A stretch of DNA of 64,000 bases from SHVO01 sp041906145. GTDB lineage: Bacteria; Pseudomonadota; Alphaproteobacteria; Rhodospirillales; Rhodospirillaceae. The position numbers and the translations under genes are program-made. The notes beneath the pieces are model-generated. The model was given only the letters and a program-made list of their open reading frames with translations. It was not told the DNA's origin and searched no databases. Shown here piece by piece: positions 52,401 to 60,500 of this stretch (positions are counted from its first letter, which is position 1; each line of letters opens with the position of its first letter). Location: the NCBI GenBank assembly GCA_041906145.1, contig JAYRJU010000005.1, forward strand, positions 186,001 to 250,000. The letters are read 5' to 3'.

Positions 52401-55130
52401 TCGAACCGGATTCGAGAGTTCGACCGTGAAGCTTTCGGCCTGCTCCTGCGTATTGTCACGCACCGTGCCAATGGAAATGGTGGCGGTCGCCTGGCCAGCG
52501 GCGAAATTCAAAATTCCGCTCGCGCTCTGGAAATCACCGGGTGACGTCGCGCTGCCTGGGGCCGTTGCGAAGTCGACCGAGCCGGCGCGAGTCAAATCGC
52601 CCGCGCGCGTCACTGTGAGGACCGCCGTGGCTCCTTCGGCGACCTGCACGCTGTTGATCGCATAAGTCGCCACCGGATCGGCGAGGATAGAAACCGTCGC
52701 ACTGCCTTGGCTAATCGTTCCGCCTACCGGATTGCGAAGGGAAACGGTAAATGACTCGGCTTGCTCCTGGATTGTATCGATCGTGATCGGAATGCTGATG
52801 CTTTGCGTCGCCACGCCGATACCGAAAACTAGGAGACCGTTGCCGGCGCCGGTATCCGTGCCAACGGTCGCCGTTCCACTATCGGCCACGTAGTTCACCG
52901 CCACGGAGCGGCTGAGATCCCCGCCCCGCGTAACCGTCAGCACCGCGTTTCCGCCTTCCAGCACCGGTTCACCGGCCGCGATCGAAAATGTCGCCAGCGG
53001 ATCCTCGGCAATGACCACTGTTGCCGTGCTCGCGGCTGGATCAATCAATCCGCCAACAGGATTGATCAGGACGACCGTAAAGGTTTCCGCGCCCTCCCCG
53101 CCGACTGTTGCACTGTCGGGTGTGATCGAAACCGTCACCTGCGCCGAAGTCTGGCCGGCTACAAATGAAACAGTCCCGCTCGTCGGAGAAAAGTCCGACC
53201 CCTCCGACGCACTGCCCGGAGCGGTTTGATAGGAGACCGTCGTCGGAACTGTCAGGAAACCAGTACGTGTGATGGTCAATACAGCCGTACCGGCCACCGC
53301 GTCAGTCACCGTAACGCCCGCGATCGACAGTGACGGAAGCGGCGGATCGGCGGTGATGGTGCCGCTCGCCGAGCCGCTGATGATATTCGCCGCCGCGCCG
53401 CTGCCGGCACTGGCGCCGTTCAACGAGACCGAAAAGCTCTCTTCCGGCTCGCCGTTCGCGTTGGCCAGCACCGTGATCGTGACGGTCTTGGCGGTTTCAC
53501 CGGCGGCGAAATTTACGGTGCCTGCATTTCCGGTGAAGTCCGTGCCCGAGCCGGCGCTGCCGCTGGCTGTCGCGTAATTGACGCTGGCTGATACGCCTAC
53601 ATTGCCGCTGCGCGTTATGGTGAAGGTAATTGTGCTTTGCGTGGCATCGCTCGTTGTTCCGCCTTCAATGCTGAACAATACCGGGTTGGGCGGTGGTGGA
53701 GGCGAAGTGACAACCGGATTTGTCCCGGGCGTGGTTGTCGTATTTGTGCCGGGGGCCGTATTATTGTTGGTGCCGGTGCCAGTGCCACTACCAGTGCCTG
53801 TCCCGGGGTTCGGCGTTCCGCCCGCCGCGCCCTGCGTTCCGGTGTTGCCCTGCGTTCCGCCGGTACCCGCGTTGGGATTGCCGGTCGCCGCTAAGTTGCC
53901 CGCGACATTACCGGTGTTGATGACTGGAGTTTGCGTCGTTTGCGGGGAAGGCGTCGTTGGCGGCGGTGTTCCCGCGGCGGCGCCATCAGCGGGTGGTGGC
54001 GTACCTGGTGCAGCGCCATCCGCCGGCGGACCGGGAGCGCCCGCATTCGCATCTCCGGTAGGGCCCGCCGCGCCGCCTGTTGGCGCATTCGTGCCCCCGC
54101 CTTGTGGCGTAGGCACTAGGTTCGGTTGCTGCTGGATTTGTGTCTGCAGGCTGTTAACGGTGTCGAGCACCACAGCGGCGATGTTCTGAATCTGCTGCGG
54201 CGTGAACGTAACGGCGGTGGGCTGCGTGTTGGGAAGCCCGGTCACAGGATCCGCGTTCCACTGCCATCCGTTGTTGCCCTGGACCGCATCACCGATCACG
54301 GTCCCGTTGGGCAGTATCAGGGTGATGCGGCCGGCGGTTTCGTTGCCAGCGGCGTCGGCGCCTGTCGGCCGGTTGACAACGGTGACGTCACCGGTTTGGG
54401 GGTTATAGATCGCGAGCACGCGCGTCCCGCGGATCCCGATGGTCGCGACGGGCGTCTGGAACACCATGTTGTCGGCGCCCGACTTCGCGATCCCGCCCGA
54501 GACGAATTCCGCCGCGCCGGAGACAAGACGCAGCGTGCCCTTGCCCACCGCTTTCGACGGGTCATAAACCAGCTCGTCGAGCACAAGTTCGCCGTTTTCG
54601 CCCAACGCCAACGTCGTGCCGTCGACGAACACGAGGCCGACCTGCGCGCCACCGTCGGTCTCGACAATGTCGTCCTGATACAGCGGATCACCGATCTTCA
54701 ACTGGACTTCGGACCCATCGGAGGCGCGAATGACGCGCACGACGCCCGTGAGCGAACGCACGACACCGGCGACCGGGCCCGGCGCTCCGGGAGCCGCGGC
54801 CGCGTACTGGTCGGGCGCGATCGAGCCGGCAAACTGGGCGGCGAGTTCACCGGCAATATGGGTCGAAACACCGTCCGACACTGTCGGCAGGTGATCGTTC
54901 AGGAAAAAACCTTTGACGATGTATTTGATTCCGTTCGGCGTACTGATGACGAGATCGGCGCCACCGCGGCTGAACATGCTGGTCAGGAGCAACTCGCGAT
55001 TCGGGATGATGACGACGCCGTCCTCGGCGTGGATCTCGCGCACATCCAGCCACTGCCGCACCGCTTCCGAGGCGTTCGCGGATTGAGGTGATTCCCCAGG
55101 CCTAAAATCAGTGCGCAATTGGCTTACCAA
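43416..55130 (-). CDS. Giant type I-secreted RTX adhesin with FecR, Calx-beta, LamG and cadherin-like modules
   Basis: 3904 residues. The start is TTG 55130 without a clear Shine-Dalgarno, so the first ~30 residues are uncertain. There is no signal peptide. Order: N-terminal region 1-115; FecR-like domain ~120-245 (VVRVIRASDGSEVQLKIGDP, FQTPVATIGIRGTRVLAIYN); Pro/Gly/Thr/Asn linker ~335-485; six Calx-beta repeats 485-1145; (V/I)xDTxxN repeats 1150-1600; LamG at ~1637, 1855, 2333 and 2547; cadherin-like domains at ~2072 and 2772; beta-rich autotransporter-like region ~3015-3650; RTX repeats 3676-3790; C-terminal secretion signal ending LIDSYP. Calcium-dependent folding outside the cell is expected. 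The TolC-like gene lies directly upstream in the same direction, the ABC/HlyD pair 4 kb beyond the stop. Role inferred: surface attachment or biofilm. Confidence 0.94.
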   Translation of the reverse strand: MVSQLRTDFRPGESPQSANASEAVRQWLDVREIHAEDGVVIIPNRELLLTSMFSRGGADLVISTPNGIKYIVKGFFLNDHLPTVSDGVSTHIAGELAAQFAGSIAPDQYAAAAPGAPGPVAGVVRSLTGVVRVIRASDGSEVQLKIGDPLYQDDIVETDGGAQVGLVFVDGTTLALGENGELVLDELVYDPSKAVGKGTLRLVSGAAEFVSGGIAKSGADNMVFQTPVATIGIRGTRVLAIYNPQTGDVTVVNRPTGADAAGNETAGRITLILPNGTVIGDAVQGNNGWQWNADPVTGLPNTQPTAVTFTPQQIQNIAAVVLDTVNSLQTQIQQQPNLVPTPQGGGTNAPTGGAAGPTGDANAGAPGPPADGAAPGTPPPADGAAAGTPPPTTPSPQTTQTPVINTGNVAGNLAATGNPNAGTGGTQGNTGTQGAAGGTPNPGTGTGSGTGTGTNNNTAPGTNTTTTPGTNPVVTSPPPPPNPVLFSIEGGTTSDATQSTITFTITRSGNVGVSASVNYATASGSAGSGTDFTGNAGTVNFAAGETAKTVTITVLANANGEPEESFSVSLNGASAGSGAAANIISGSASGTITADPPLPSLSIAGVTVTDAVAGTAVLTITRTGFLTVPTTVSYQTAPGSASEGSDFSPTSGTVSFVAGQTSAQVTVSITPDSATVGGEGAETFTVVLINPVGGLIDPAASTATVVIAEDPLATFSIAAGEPVLEGGNAVLTVTRGGDLSRSVAVNYVADSGTATVGTDTGAGNGLLVFGIGVATQSISIPITIDTIQEQAESFTVSLRNPVGGTISQGSATVSILADPVATYAINSVQVAEGATAVLTVTRAGDLTRAGSVDFATAPGSATSPGDFQSASGILNFAAGQATATISIGTVRDNTQEQAESFTVELSNPVRGTIANGTGTVSISADPPLPTVSISGGSASDTAAGSLTFTITLSAAATNTITVDYTTESGSATAGSDFTATSGSVTFLVGQTTQTVSVPIAADATGEDDESFTMRLTGALGAVIAGGSATGTILGDVVIPNIVLSGGTTVSDAVATSVVFTVTLSQSTSASVTVNYATVTGTADSSDFVPQSGTLTFAPGITSQTVTVSINAFGTSESAETFSLVLSNASGGVITASGAQVIISADPVATSATIATLLSTQGTYNNQNVIVTDSANIADIKTVDTANGTGTVTATTISDANLTIMRASGYVGTATNIAFTDVVGVEILHDFDIKTSGTVSASVVAGIAPVLLGSGAAYITNKNVEVIATPTLTNAQLASVDTANGTGNVTVVGSGALLQSLVTSSVITSGYNVRVIGPISIADLSVIQAVVPGVTFGAIQDTGANIMAFVNASGNIAGHPAIVVASGGPLSTNLTNIDGANGTNPPDTVTVRGTLANLLAADNFGSRQVTITSGVSGFSNGNVTTLSGMGASLVTVEDTAQNIITAGISGTYAVQLLGAPSISEIGQVDALAGTVLYGSVADTAANLVAGTARLTAFPNILPIITATPTVAQVEQILGIVNGQVGLMMSAANLIAAVPTFAGKLLPIIPMVSGSATIQQLLDIEPISPIATSYKDIADTYANISANLNYVTGDVNLTITDPITTGQYNLLDAMTTGTISYTPAPANDSPVFLGATAGSAFIQFDGADDAFVTNNALSGLQSHTIELWFRTSDSGANQTLSDIGGKADLYLTASGQLRLDLHHNGETKFVVGGPSLNDGQWHHAGYTFNHATGDVELYIDGAPVTESSAGGTLGLGANFGVPFTVTDVVHFGTPAPFQGDMGDIRVWDAVRTPTQVQGAYNGPVDAGAPNLKIWYTFEDYNNINGSVSNAAVIGSSLDGTGSGATGNLPRPIQVDADFSQALNFNGTSTYVDTAIRDLSGSFTLTAAFRMDVAPSGVFTILGKGGSGGGNYDLQVYVNSGALEFAMFNGSTFKIISSTETLQAGVWYSVAATYDADSGSMALYLNGAQTGSTSQTVTTRQHDLSDPLTIGRMNSGEYFDGDITRVTVWETVLDTNDIGDLSNESLPIINETGLVAAYPFTDGAGSTWVSDSVSGGHNIYAGQILGGGGTWLAPAPPVARDDDYTFNIFEDTPFTFRIVASDPENNTLTFGANTVTGGTLSAARVINPTTREYTFTPMQDSTATGHATITINDGTNPTVSQILNFNISAVNDRPIILGLNDLPDVGDDDLNPPGQLISAMFTGPTFLDPDDGNDTINGLVIIGNNANPTTHGAWQWSANGTTWFDIGTVANDESALILSASSYLRFMPAPAGVTGNMPSLMVRALDETYNGTYSVSGPVTVGDQASGKLILMGPPTSLGVEVIDITAPPVVLPLTPGRYLQFDGVDDRFRSQDPSGVSSHTMEAWIRVDPTNTNEMLIVGVGQTGAFARMSIDTGALIVQIESGGNTKTSVATGGDVISDNDWHHVAYSYNAGTQSLTLYIDGEAIVANATSNQSISSFSVNADIFIGGYASGPNNYFAGAMDNVRIWDDVRTAAEIAGNRLYSYPQDDSNLAGIYTLGAIDGNQVYNDGPGNAEDLTAFGDIKIIDFTPYALHFDAIDDVANVTTLTDLPGSFTIEARVRLEDATGERVIVSKNASGGPNMEFVLRVNNSNQLELRMGTGSTQASYIANAVTLSAHTWYDVAAVYNNDSSTNNIMLFIDGVQVTVSGDIDPDFAAASRQVTSESVHIGEAFDGDIASLRIWEIPLSSGTIGGNISLPPTYDDPGLVGYYSFLQGGEVTISGQAVLVDNSGAGHHGIIAGAGNAPTWVYDQLALTTGATPTFYTSTAEDTPISFTLAAFDADGNPITYLVQNNPSHGTVSVDQMGRVVYRPNNDYSGSDAFTIRATVGAASTDQDVSVTIDPVDYLPSFSQNAVFTLDQGASPSTAQYLYMTIGAYLVDDESFGGVAIVSNLANPSTQGKYQFLDDTRSEWVDIPTTLDNEGNGWVFSDDAQIRFVPVNGTVTGSVGGLMVRAIDYGYGGNFTNKVDSHVGGFEVTVTEARANGLRLGNTAMISASVIATLEWDGGSSGSWTVANNWSTNTLPSTIDRVAISNANVTYSPATTQTVNGVTLTSSTLTIATQFGQIQTAAGVLVDANSALVIDGAISVATNLENNGLVKLNFADQDASLYSALYLTNNNFVEIYNDATSNVYVTSNIGEIKYFAGNISALGNMDNLSGGALTFQASDSGDVHVTFSQYFQWFNHGEMHLTAAGTGNDDDVTVTFADVDVVENDGDIAFEVGSGGARRWEYTEFRNQNGGTMHIETDTTFSGTLFVGESGSKIKISSGKTLIIAFGTLRADTSSFGGPPVFPLGGTSGGTLLIKPGATLSTEMTPVDGSHLYDIEVGRSGGFLTLVLGEQGGNTASWTGFGGSGFSYEAEVTGVVNMYSAVVDVTMVPMSYLGSGEINVIDATGSSAFSPDSVTWRRGIDSESGGTVNVVAASSDSTLTIEVSETPNNSLTNTNRGIINLTPTAGNAVLALRSTDFNNYGEVVLVAGTGLARVELDGGLFFRNRSGGLFEVNNAAAAFAGAFVNGTNDASALATLKISDLTNDSTDAVLTITGTFVNDQEGVIELASVSGGEDARLVITGAATLDGVLNIDGDAYHTATSGHIFDDAITWGSYSGMFSDITGLVSTSGTVALDPIFSATGIDLEAKPISQSSTTGDDNLTIGVGTGAALYGDAGNDTLTGHSGSDVLIGGDGDDVLMGKGGSDRLIGGDGSDTASYKLDAGAVSVNLAQHTATDGSSATDTLIGIENIIGSGFADTLIGDANDNAIQGGAGADTLTGGTGADTFILTGAGDGGDTITDFDVGQDTVLLQETNALEFGLVNGAVTSGVNFSSIAGDYDGSNAGTNAQWTASLPSLIYSESTSKLYYDSNGLLSGGYTVLATIDGAGATFTHNNILIDSYP
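43763..44105 (-). repeat. RTX GGxGxD nonapeptide repeats
   Basis: Codons for residues 3676-3790 encode nine nonapeptides in two clusters: five in tandem (YGDAGNDTL, TGHSGSDVL, IGGDGDDVL, MGKGGSDRL, IGGDGSDTA) and four later (ending QGGAGADTL, TGGTGADTF), split by a ~40-residue spacer. They are followed by DTITDFDVGQDTVLL. These bind calcium and precede the T1SS signal. Confidence 0.93.
46116..50222 (-). repeat. Duplicated LamG-LamG-cadherin-like supermodule
   Basis: Residues 1637-2315 (48186-50222) and 2333-3005 (46116-48134) repeat the same order: LamG (FDGADDAF / FDGVDDRF starts; DIRVWDAVRTPTQ / NVRIWDDVRTAAE ends), second LamG (LSGSFTLTAAFR / LPGSFTIEARVR), cadherin-like (EDTPFTFRIVASD / EDTPISFTLAAFD), then a unit with NPTTHGAWQWSANGTTWFDI / NPSTQGKYQFLDDTRSEWVD and GNMPSLMVRALD / GSVGGLMVRAID. 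About 670 residues each. Confidence 0.88.
50330..51683 (-). repeat. Degenerate (V/I)xDTxxN repeat tract in the adhesin
   Basis: Residues 1150-1600 hold repeats of about 70-80 residues centred on AIQDTGANIMAF, VEDTAQNIITAG, VADTAANLVAG and IADTYANISANL, with IVTDSANIADIK as an early variant. VDTANGTGTV / VDTANGTGNV is a second recurring block. A beta-strand-rich spacer is likely; no named domain was recognised. Confidence 0.6.
51696..53678 (-). repeat. Six tandem Calx-beta domains
   Basis: Residues 485-1145 in six copies of about 105-112 residues, each with a VxYxTxxGSAxxGxDF block, a TGxxxFxxGQTxxxVxVxI block and an ExxESFxVxL block, ending near ADP. Calx-beta folds bind calcium and often stretch surface proteins. 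Confidence 0.92.
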
Positions 55131-55177
55131 TAGCTATGGAGCAAAAACGGATCGGCCGCCTTGCTCAGGGTTCAGGT

Positions 55178-56491
55178 CTATTTCGCCGCCGCTCCGGGCG
55201 AAATGGCATCAACTTCTAGCCGCCCGATCGCGAGCAGGAGCTGATAGGCCGCAAGCCGCGCATCGTAGAGAGCCGAAGCATAGTTGATGCGCGCGGAAAA
55301 AACTTCGTTCTCGGCGTCGAGCACGTTGATCACGGTTTCTTTGCCCGCTTCGCGCAACTTGGTCCGCGAGCCGAACACTTCCGAAGCGATGTTAACGGCA
55401 TTCTCCAGAAGCCCCACGCGCTCATTGGCCGTCTGCAGCGAATGCCAGGCAAGGCGCGTTTGCTCTTCGACTTTACGGCGTGTCTGCTGGTAGTCCGCAC
55501 GGCGCGCGTCGGTGTCTGCGGCAGCCTGCGCAGCCCGGGACTGCGTGGATAGACCGCTGAACAGCGTCCATGTCGCCTGCACCTTCGCCGACTTGTCGCG
55601 GCGAATGCCGGGAGCGCCGTTGAAGTCCCGCTCGTATTTGCTTTGCAGGACAATATCGAGGCTCGGATAATATTCGGCATTGATCGCGTCGCGCTGCTCG
55701 TTGCCGATATCGATGCGCTTATTGGCGCTTTCGACTTGCGCGTTCTCGGCCAGGGCAATCGCAACCGCTTCGTCGATGGTCTTCGGCAAAAGATGATCTG
55801 GCGGCGGCGGCAACGTCATGCCCTTTTGTTCGGGCGGATGGCTGAAAACTTGCAAATAGCGTGCGCGGGATTCATCAAGGGCGCCTCGCGTTGCCACATA
55901 ACGTTCCATCGAGAACTGGAGCCGGGACTTGGCCTGGAGCACATCGACGCTGATGCCGGACCCGCGGCGAACGCGCTCGTCTTCCAGGTTCAGTTGCTTT
56001 CTGATGTTGTCGCCGTTCTGCGACGTCAGTGTCACGAGTTCCGCCTGACGCAGGACATTGATGTAGGCGGTGGCGCCTTCGTACAGCACGTTCTGACGTG
56101 TGTTCGTGAGCGACAAATCGAGGACGTTGAGCTGAAGGCGCGCGGCGCGGCGGTTGGCGAACTTACGTCCGCCGTCGAAGATATTCTCGCGCAAGGTCAG
56201 CGCGTAGTTCTCGGCGTCCGTGTCAAAGGGACCGTCGGGCGATGCACGGAAAGCCGGGGTGTTGATCCGTTCGTAGCCATTGCCTCCGGCCACGTCGAGA
56301 CTGGGCAGGAAGGGCGAGAGCGTCGCGCGCAGCCCCTGCTCACCGGCGGCCCGTTGCGCTTCGGCGGACTTGATCATGGGATGATCGCTCGCGAGCCCTC
56401 GCAGTTCCGTCTCCAGGGATTGAGCGAAGCCATCTGCCGCCGGCGCACTAATGGCTAAAACCGCACAAGCGGCGAGAAAATATGACCGCAT
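55178..56491 (-). CDS. TolC-family outer-membrane channel of the type I secretion system
   Basis: 437 residues from ATG 56491 (GAGGGG 13 nt upstream; a TTG at 56512 is in frame). Signal peptide MRSYFLAACAVLAISAPAAD. TolC-like heptad repeats occur in two halves: SAEAQRAAGEQGLRATLSPF and AEYYPSLDIVLQSKYERDF; ALTLRENIFDGGRKFANRRA and TWTLFSGLSTQSRAAQAAAD are the paired strand-helix motifs. INVLDAENEVFSARINYASA ends the second coiled-coil. No lipobox. It lies 47 nt upstream of the adhesin in the same direction, so it is dedicated to its export. Confidence 0.94.
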   Translation of the reverse strand: MRSYFLAACAVLAISAPAADGFAQSLETELRGLASDHPMIKSAEAQRAAGEQGLRATLSPFLPSLDVAGGNGYERINTPAFRASPDGPFDTDAENYALTLRENIFDGGRKFANRRAARLQLNVLDLSLTNTRQNVLYEGATAYINVLRQAELVTLTSQNGDNIRKQLNLEDERVRRGSGISVDVLQAKSRLQFSMERYVATRGALDESRARYLQVFSHPPEQKGMTLPPPPDHLLPKTIDEAVAIALAENAQVESANKRIDIGNEQRDAINAEYYPSLDIVLQSKYERDFNGAPGIRRDKSAKVQATWTLFSGLSTQSRAAQAAADTDARRADYQQTRRKVEEQTRLAWHSLQTANERVGLLENAVNIASEVFGSRTKLREAGKETVINVLDAENEVFSARINYASALYDARLAAYQLLLAIGRLEVDAISPGAAAK

Positions 56492-56766
56492 CGAACCAGA
56501 AATCCCCCTCAAGCCCCTCTATCGTCTCTATAGGAAGGGTCTAGGGGCGTCAAACGAACCCACGATGCGGCGAAACCGCCTCTTAACTAGTTGAAATTAC
56601 ATAATAATTTAAGATGTTCTGATTGCTAGTCGAAACCGATGAGGGCTGCCAAAACCGCACCTATTAGCGGGTCTTCGTTAGAATCGCACAACCGAAAGTT
56701 GGCCGTGCGTTTGGAGCGGGGACGGGGCGGCACGCCCCGCGCTCCATTGGTCCGGTCGTGGGAATG
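56492..56766. promoter_or_regulatory. AT-rich upstream region of the tolC-adhesin operon
   Basis: 275 nt between the NUDIX stop and the TolC-like start. An AT-rich patch (56581-56632, with CTTAACTAG ... AATTTAAG) is a likely promoter or regulator-binding zone for the tolC-adhesin operon. A GC hairpin with a small bulge (GGAGCGGGG 56713-56721 / CCCCGCGCTCC 56735-56745) may end the NUDIX/RND operon. Confidence 0.4.
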
Positions 56767-57531
56767 CTACCGGTCGAAATCGAACACTGAACCGCCGTAA
56801 CCGGCGGCGGCCGGCAGGTATGCCCGCCGCCCCACCGGCGTGTCTTCGACCACGGGCAGCACGATGACAATCCGGCTGGCGCGGGCCGTCGCCAGAGCCT
56901 CCATCACCGTTCCGGCGCGGTTCAGTTTCTCAAGGTTGCGCCGGGTCACGAACTCGAGCTTGCCTCCGGCGGCGCCGGCGAGTGCGCGCTCGGGCGTAAT
57001 CCACAAAGAGTCCACGGATTCCTCGCCGTCATGAGCCGCCACCTGATCCCCAGGCGCTGCCGCGACGAAGAACATCGTGTCATAGCGCTTGGGGAATACG
57101 GGGGGCGTGATCCAGTGCGCGAAGGGAACAAGAAAGTCGGCCGCGAGCCTCAGCCCCTCACCTGCGAGAAGATCGGCGAATGCGAGCTCGCCCTTCGCAA
57201 GAGCCTTCCGCGCCGCGCTCAAACGATCGACGGACGGCGCCTCAATCAGACCATCCCCCTTGCGCGCGAGCAAGATCCCGCCTTCCTCGAAAGTTTCCCG
57301 CAGAGCGCCGATGCGGAAAGCCATGGCCGCCTCATCGATTCCGGGCACGGGCGGACAAAGCTCGCCGCGCCGCGCGAGCGCGCGGTCGGATTTGTCGATG
57401 CATCCGCCCGGAAACACCAACGCGTCACCCGCAAAGCCCATCGCGTGATGACGGCGCACCATAAAAACTTCGAGGCCGGCGCTACCATCTCGCAAAAGCA
57501 AGACGGTGGCAGCCGGCCTCGTTTCAATCAC
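56767..57531 (-). CDS. NUDIX hydrolase (NUDT19/CoA-type)
   Basis: 254 residues, GTG start. The Nudix helix is present in degenerate form as RIGALRETFEEGGILLARK, following ALVFPGGCIDKSD. Family members hydrolyse nucleotide diphosphates or CoA derivatives. The C-terminal half (FAHWITPPVFPKRYDTMFF, SLWITPERALA) is like NUDT19-type proteins. It starts 6 nt after the RND permease stop, so it belongs to the efflux operon. Substrate not assigned. Confidence 0.88.
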   Translation of the reverse strand: MIETRPAATVLLLRDGSAGLEVFMVRRHHAMGFAGDALVFPGGCIDKSDRALARRGELCPPVPGIDEAAMAFRIGALRETFEEGGILLARKGDGLIEAPSVDRLSAARKALAKGELAFADLLAGEGLRLAADFLVPFAHWITPPVFPKRYDTMFFVAAAPGDQVAAHDGEESVDSLWITPERALAGAAGGKLEFVTRRNLEKLNRAGTVMEALATARASRIVIVLPVVEDTPVGRRAYLPAAAGYGGSVFDFDR

Positions 57532-57537
57532 GAAAAG

Positions 57538-60500
57538 CTACTCCGCCGGCGCGTTGCTTGCGGTGAGCTTCTTGGCCTCCATGGCGCGGTGATCGGTCGC
57601 AAGCACCATGTACACCGCCGGCACCACGAACAACGTGAACAGCGTGCCGATGGAGATGCCGGTGAAGATCACCAGCCCGATATTGAAGCGCGCGCCGGCG
57701 CCCGCGCCGCTCGCGATGATCAGCGGAAGCACGCCGAACACCATCGCCGCGGTCGTCATCAGGATGGGGCGCAGACGGATGCTGACGGCTTCTTCAACGG
57801 CTTCCAGTTTCGATTTACCCGCCAGCTGCAGCTCGTTGGCGAACTCAACGATCAGAATTCCGTGTTTACTGATGAGTCCCATCAGCGTCACCAGACCGAC
57901 CTGCGTGTAGATGTTGATGCTCGTCCCGCCGATCCCAAGACTGATGAAGATCAGCGCTCCGGCGATAGACATCGGCACCGACACCAGGATGATCACCGGA
58001 TCGCGGAAGCTTTCGAACAGCGCCGCGAGCGCGAGGTAGATGATGATCAGCGCGAAGCCGAAAGTGATCAGGAAGCCCGATGACTCGTTCATGAACTGAC
58101 GGCTCGGACCGCCGTAATCGAGATAATAGCCGTCCGGCAGAATCTTAGCCGCGATATCCTGCAACTTGGTGATAGCGTCACCCGTGCTGACCCCCGGCAT
58201 CGGCACGCCCTGCAAGGTCGCGGCGTTCAGCTGCTGGAAGTGCGCGAGGGACTCCGGAACCGTCTTGTTCGAGATCGTCGCGATGGTCGACAGCGGCACC
58301 ATGTCACCCGAACCTGTGCGGATCTGATAGTCCAGGATTTGTTCGGGATTCAGACGGTACTCCTGCTGAACCTGCGGGATCACCTTGTACGAGCGGCCTT
58401 CGATGCTGAAGTAGTTCACGTAGCCGCCGCCAAGCATGGCGGCCAAGGCATTACCCACGTCGCTCATGGTCAGACCGATCTGCGCCGCCTTGTTGCGGTC
58501 GATATCGATGCTGATCTGTGGACGCGTGAACTTCAGGTCCGACATCAGGAACATGAACTGTCCGCTCTTCAAAGCTTCCTGCAGGAACTGCTGGCTGACC
58601 TCGTTGAGCTGATTGAACGACTGCGTCGTGCCGATGGCGATTTGGATAGGCAGACCCTGCGCGCCCGGCAGCGACGGCGGGGCGAACAGCTGCGGCTGGA
58701 TGCCGGCGATCTGGCCGAGGTCCTGCTGGGCGACTTGCTGCAACTCCTGAGCCGACCGGTCGCGCTGGTCCCAAGTCTTCAGGGGGAAGCCCGCGATCGA
58801 TTGGCCCGGAAGCTCCATCTGGAAGATGTGCGCGACTTCCGGATACTTCACAGCGAGGGAGTAGAGCTGGTCGCCGTACATACGGCGTTGCTCCAGGGTC
58901 GCGTTGGAAGCCGGTGTCGAGAACGCGAGGAGAAAGCCTTCGTCCTCCTGGGGCGCCAGTTCCTTTTGCGACCAGCTGTACAGGAAGAAAATCCCGCCGA
59001 GGACGAGCACCGCGAATAGGATGGTCACGGGCACGGTCGTCAGACTCGATTTCACCGCGCGCATATAACGCGAGTGCACCTGCTCGAAGGTCGCATCCAC
59101 GTAATGCAGCAACTTCTTTTCCCATTCCGGTGCTTCGGCGATGGGGCGCAGCATGCGCGAGGCCATCATCGGAGACAGGGTGAGCGCGACGATCGCCGAG
59201 ATCGTCACGGCGCCGACCAGGGTGAATGCAAATTCGGTAAACAGAGTGCCGGTGAGGCCGCCCTGGAAGCCGATCGGGACGTAGACCGCTACGAGCACCA
59301 CGGTCATCGCCAGGATAGGCCCGCCGAGTTCCTGCGCCGCACGGATCGCAGCATCGAAGGGCTTCATGCCTTCTTCCAGGTGGCGAGTGACGTTCTCGAC
59401 AACGATGATTGCGTCATCGACCACGAGACCGATGCCGAGCACGAGCGCCAGGAGGGTAAGCAGATTGATCGAGAAGCCCATCGCCAGCATGACCACGAGC
59501 GTTCCGATCAACGACAGCGGCATGGCGATGGCCGGAATGGCCACCGCGCGCGGGCTGCCCATGAAGGCAAATACGACGATGGTGACAATGATCAGAGCTT
59601 CGACGAGTGTCCAGATCACTTCGCTGATGGCGGCGTTCACGAAGTCGGTCACGTCATAGACGATCTCGCCCGTCAGGCCTTCAGGTAACTCGGCGACGAT
59701 CCCCGGCCACTGGGCCCGCACACGGTCCACGACTTCGAGTAGATTCGAGCCCGGAGCCGGCATAATCCCGATGAACACCGATTCCTTGCCGTCGAACGAG
59801 ACCGCGGTTTCGTATTCTTCCGAACCCAGGCGGACGTCAGCGACGTCCTTGAGGCGCACGATAGCGTCGCCTTCCTGTTTGACGATGAGTTGCTCGAACT
59901 CTTCCGCCGATGAAAGGCTGGTGGAGGCGGTCAGCGTGGTCTGGACCATCTGGCCGCGGGTACTGCCGATGCCGGCGATATAGTCGTTCTGCGCGAGGCG
60001 ATTGGTGACGTCCGCGGCTGTGATGCCCACCGCGGCCATGCGGGCGGGATCCAGCCAGGCACGCAACGCGAAGTTCTTAGCGCCGAGGATTTCGGCGTTC
60101 TGCACGCCTTCGACGGCCTGCAGTTTCGGCTGCACGATACGCACCAGATAATCGGTGATCTGGTTCTGGGCCAAGACTTGGCTGTAGAAGCCGATGTACA
60201 TGGAATGGGTACCCATCCCGATGCCCAGCGCGATCACCGGTTGCTGCGACTGCGGCGGCAGCGCGTTGCGCGCGGCGTTCACCTTCGCGCTGATCTCCGT
60301 CATCGCGCGGTTGGAATCGTAGTTCAGGCGCAGGTTGACCGTGATGGTCGATACGCCGCTCGAACTGACCGACGTCATGTAGTCGATGCCGTTGGCTTGA
60401 GCGATCGCGTTTTCCAGCGGGGTCGTGATAAAGCCCGCCACCACGTCGGGGTCCGCGCCGTAGTAGGCGGTCGTGACCGTGATGATGCTGGTTTCGACCT

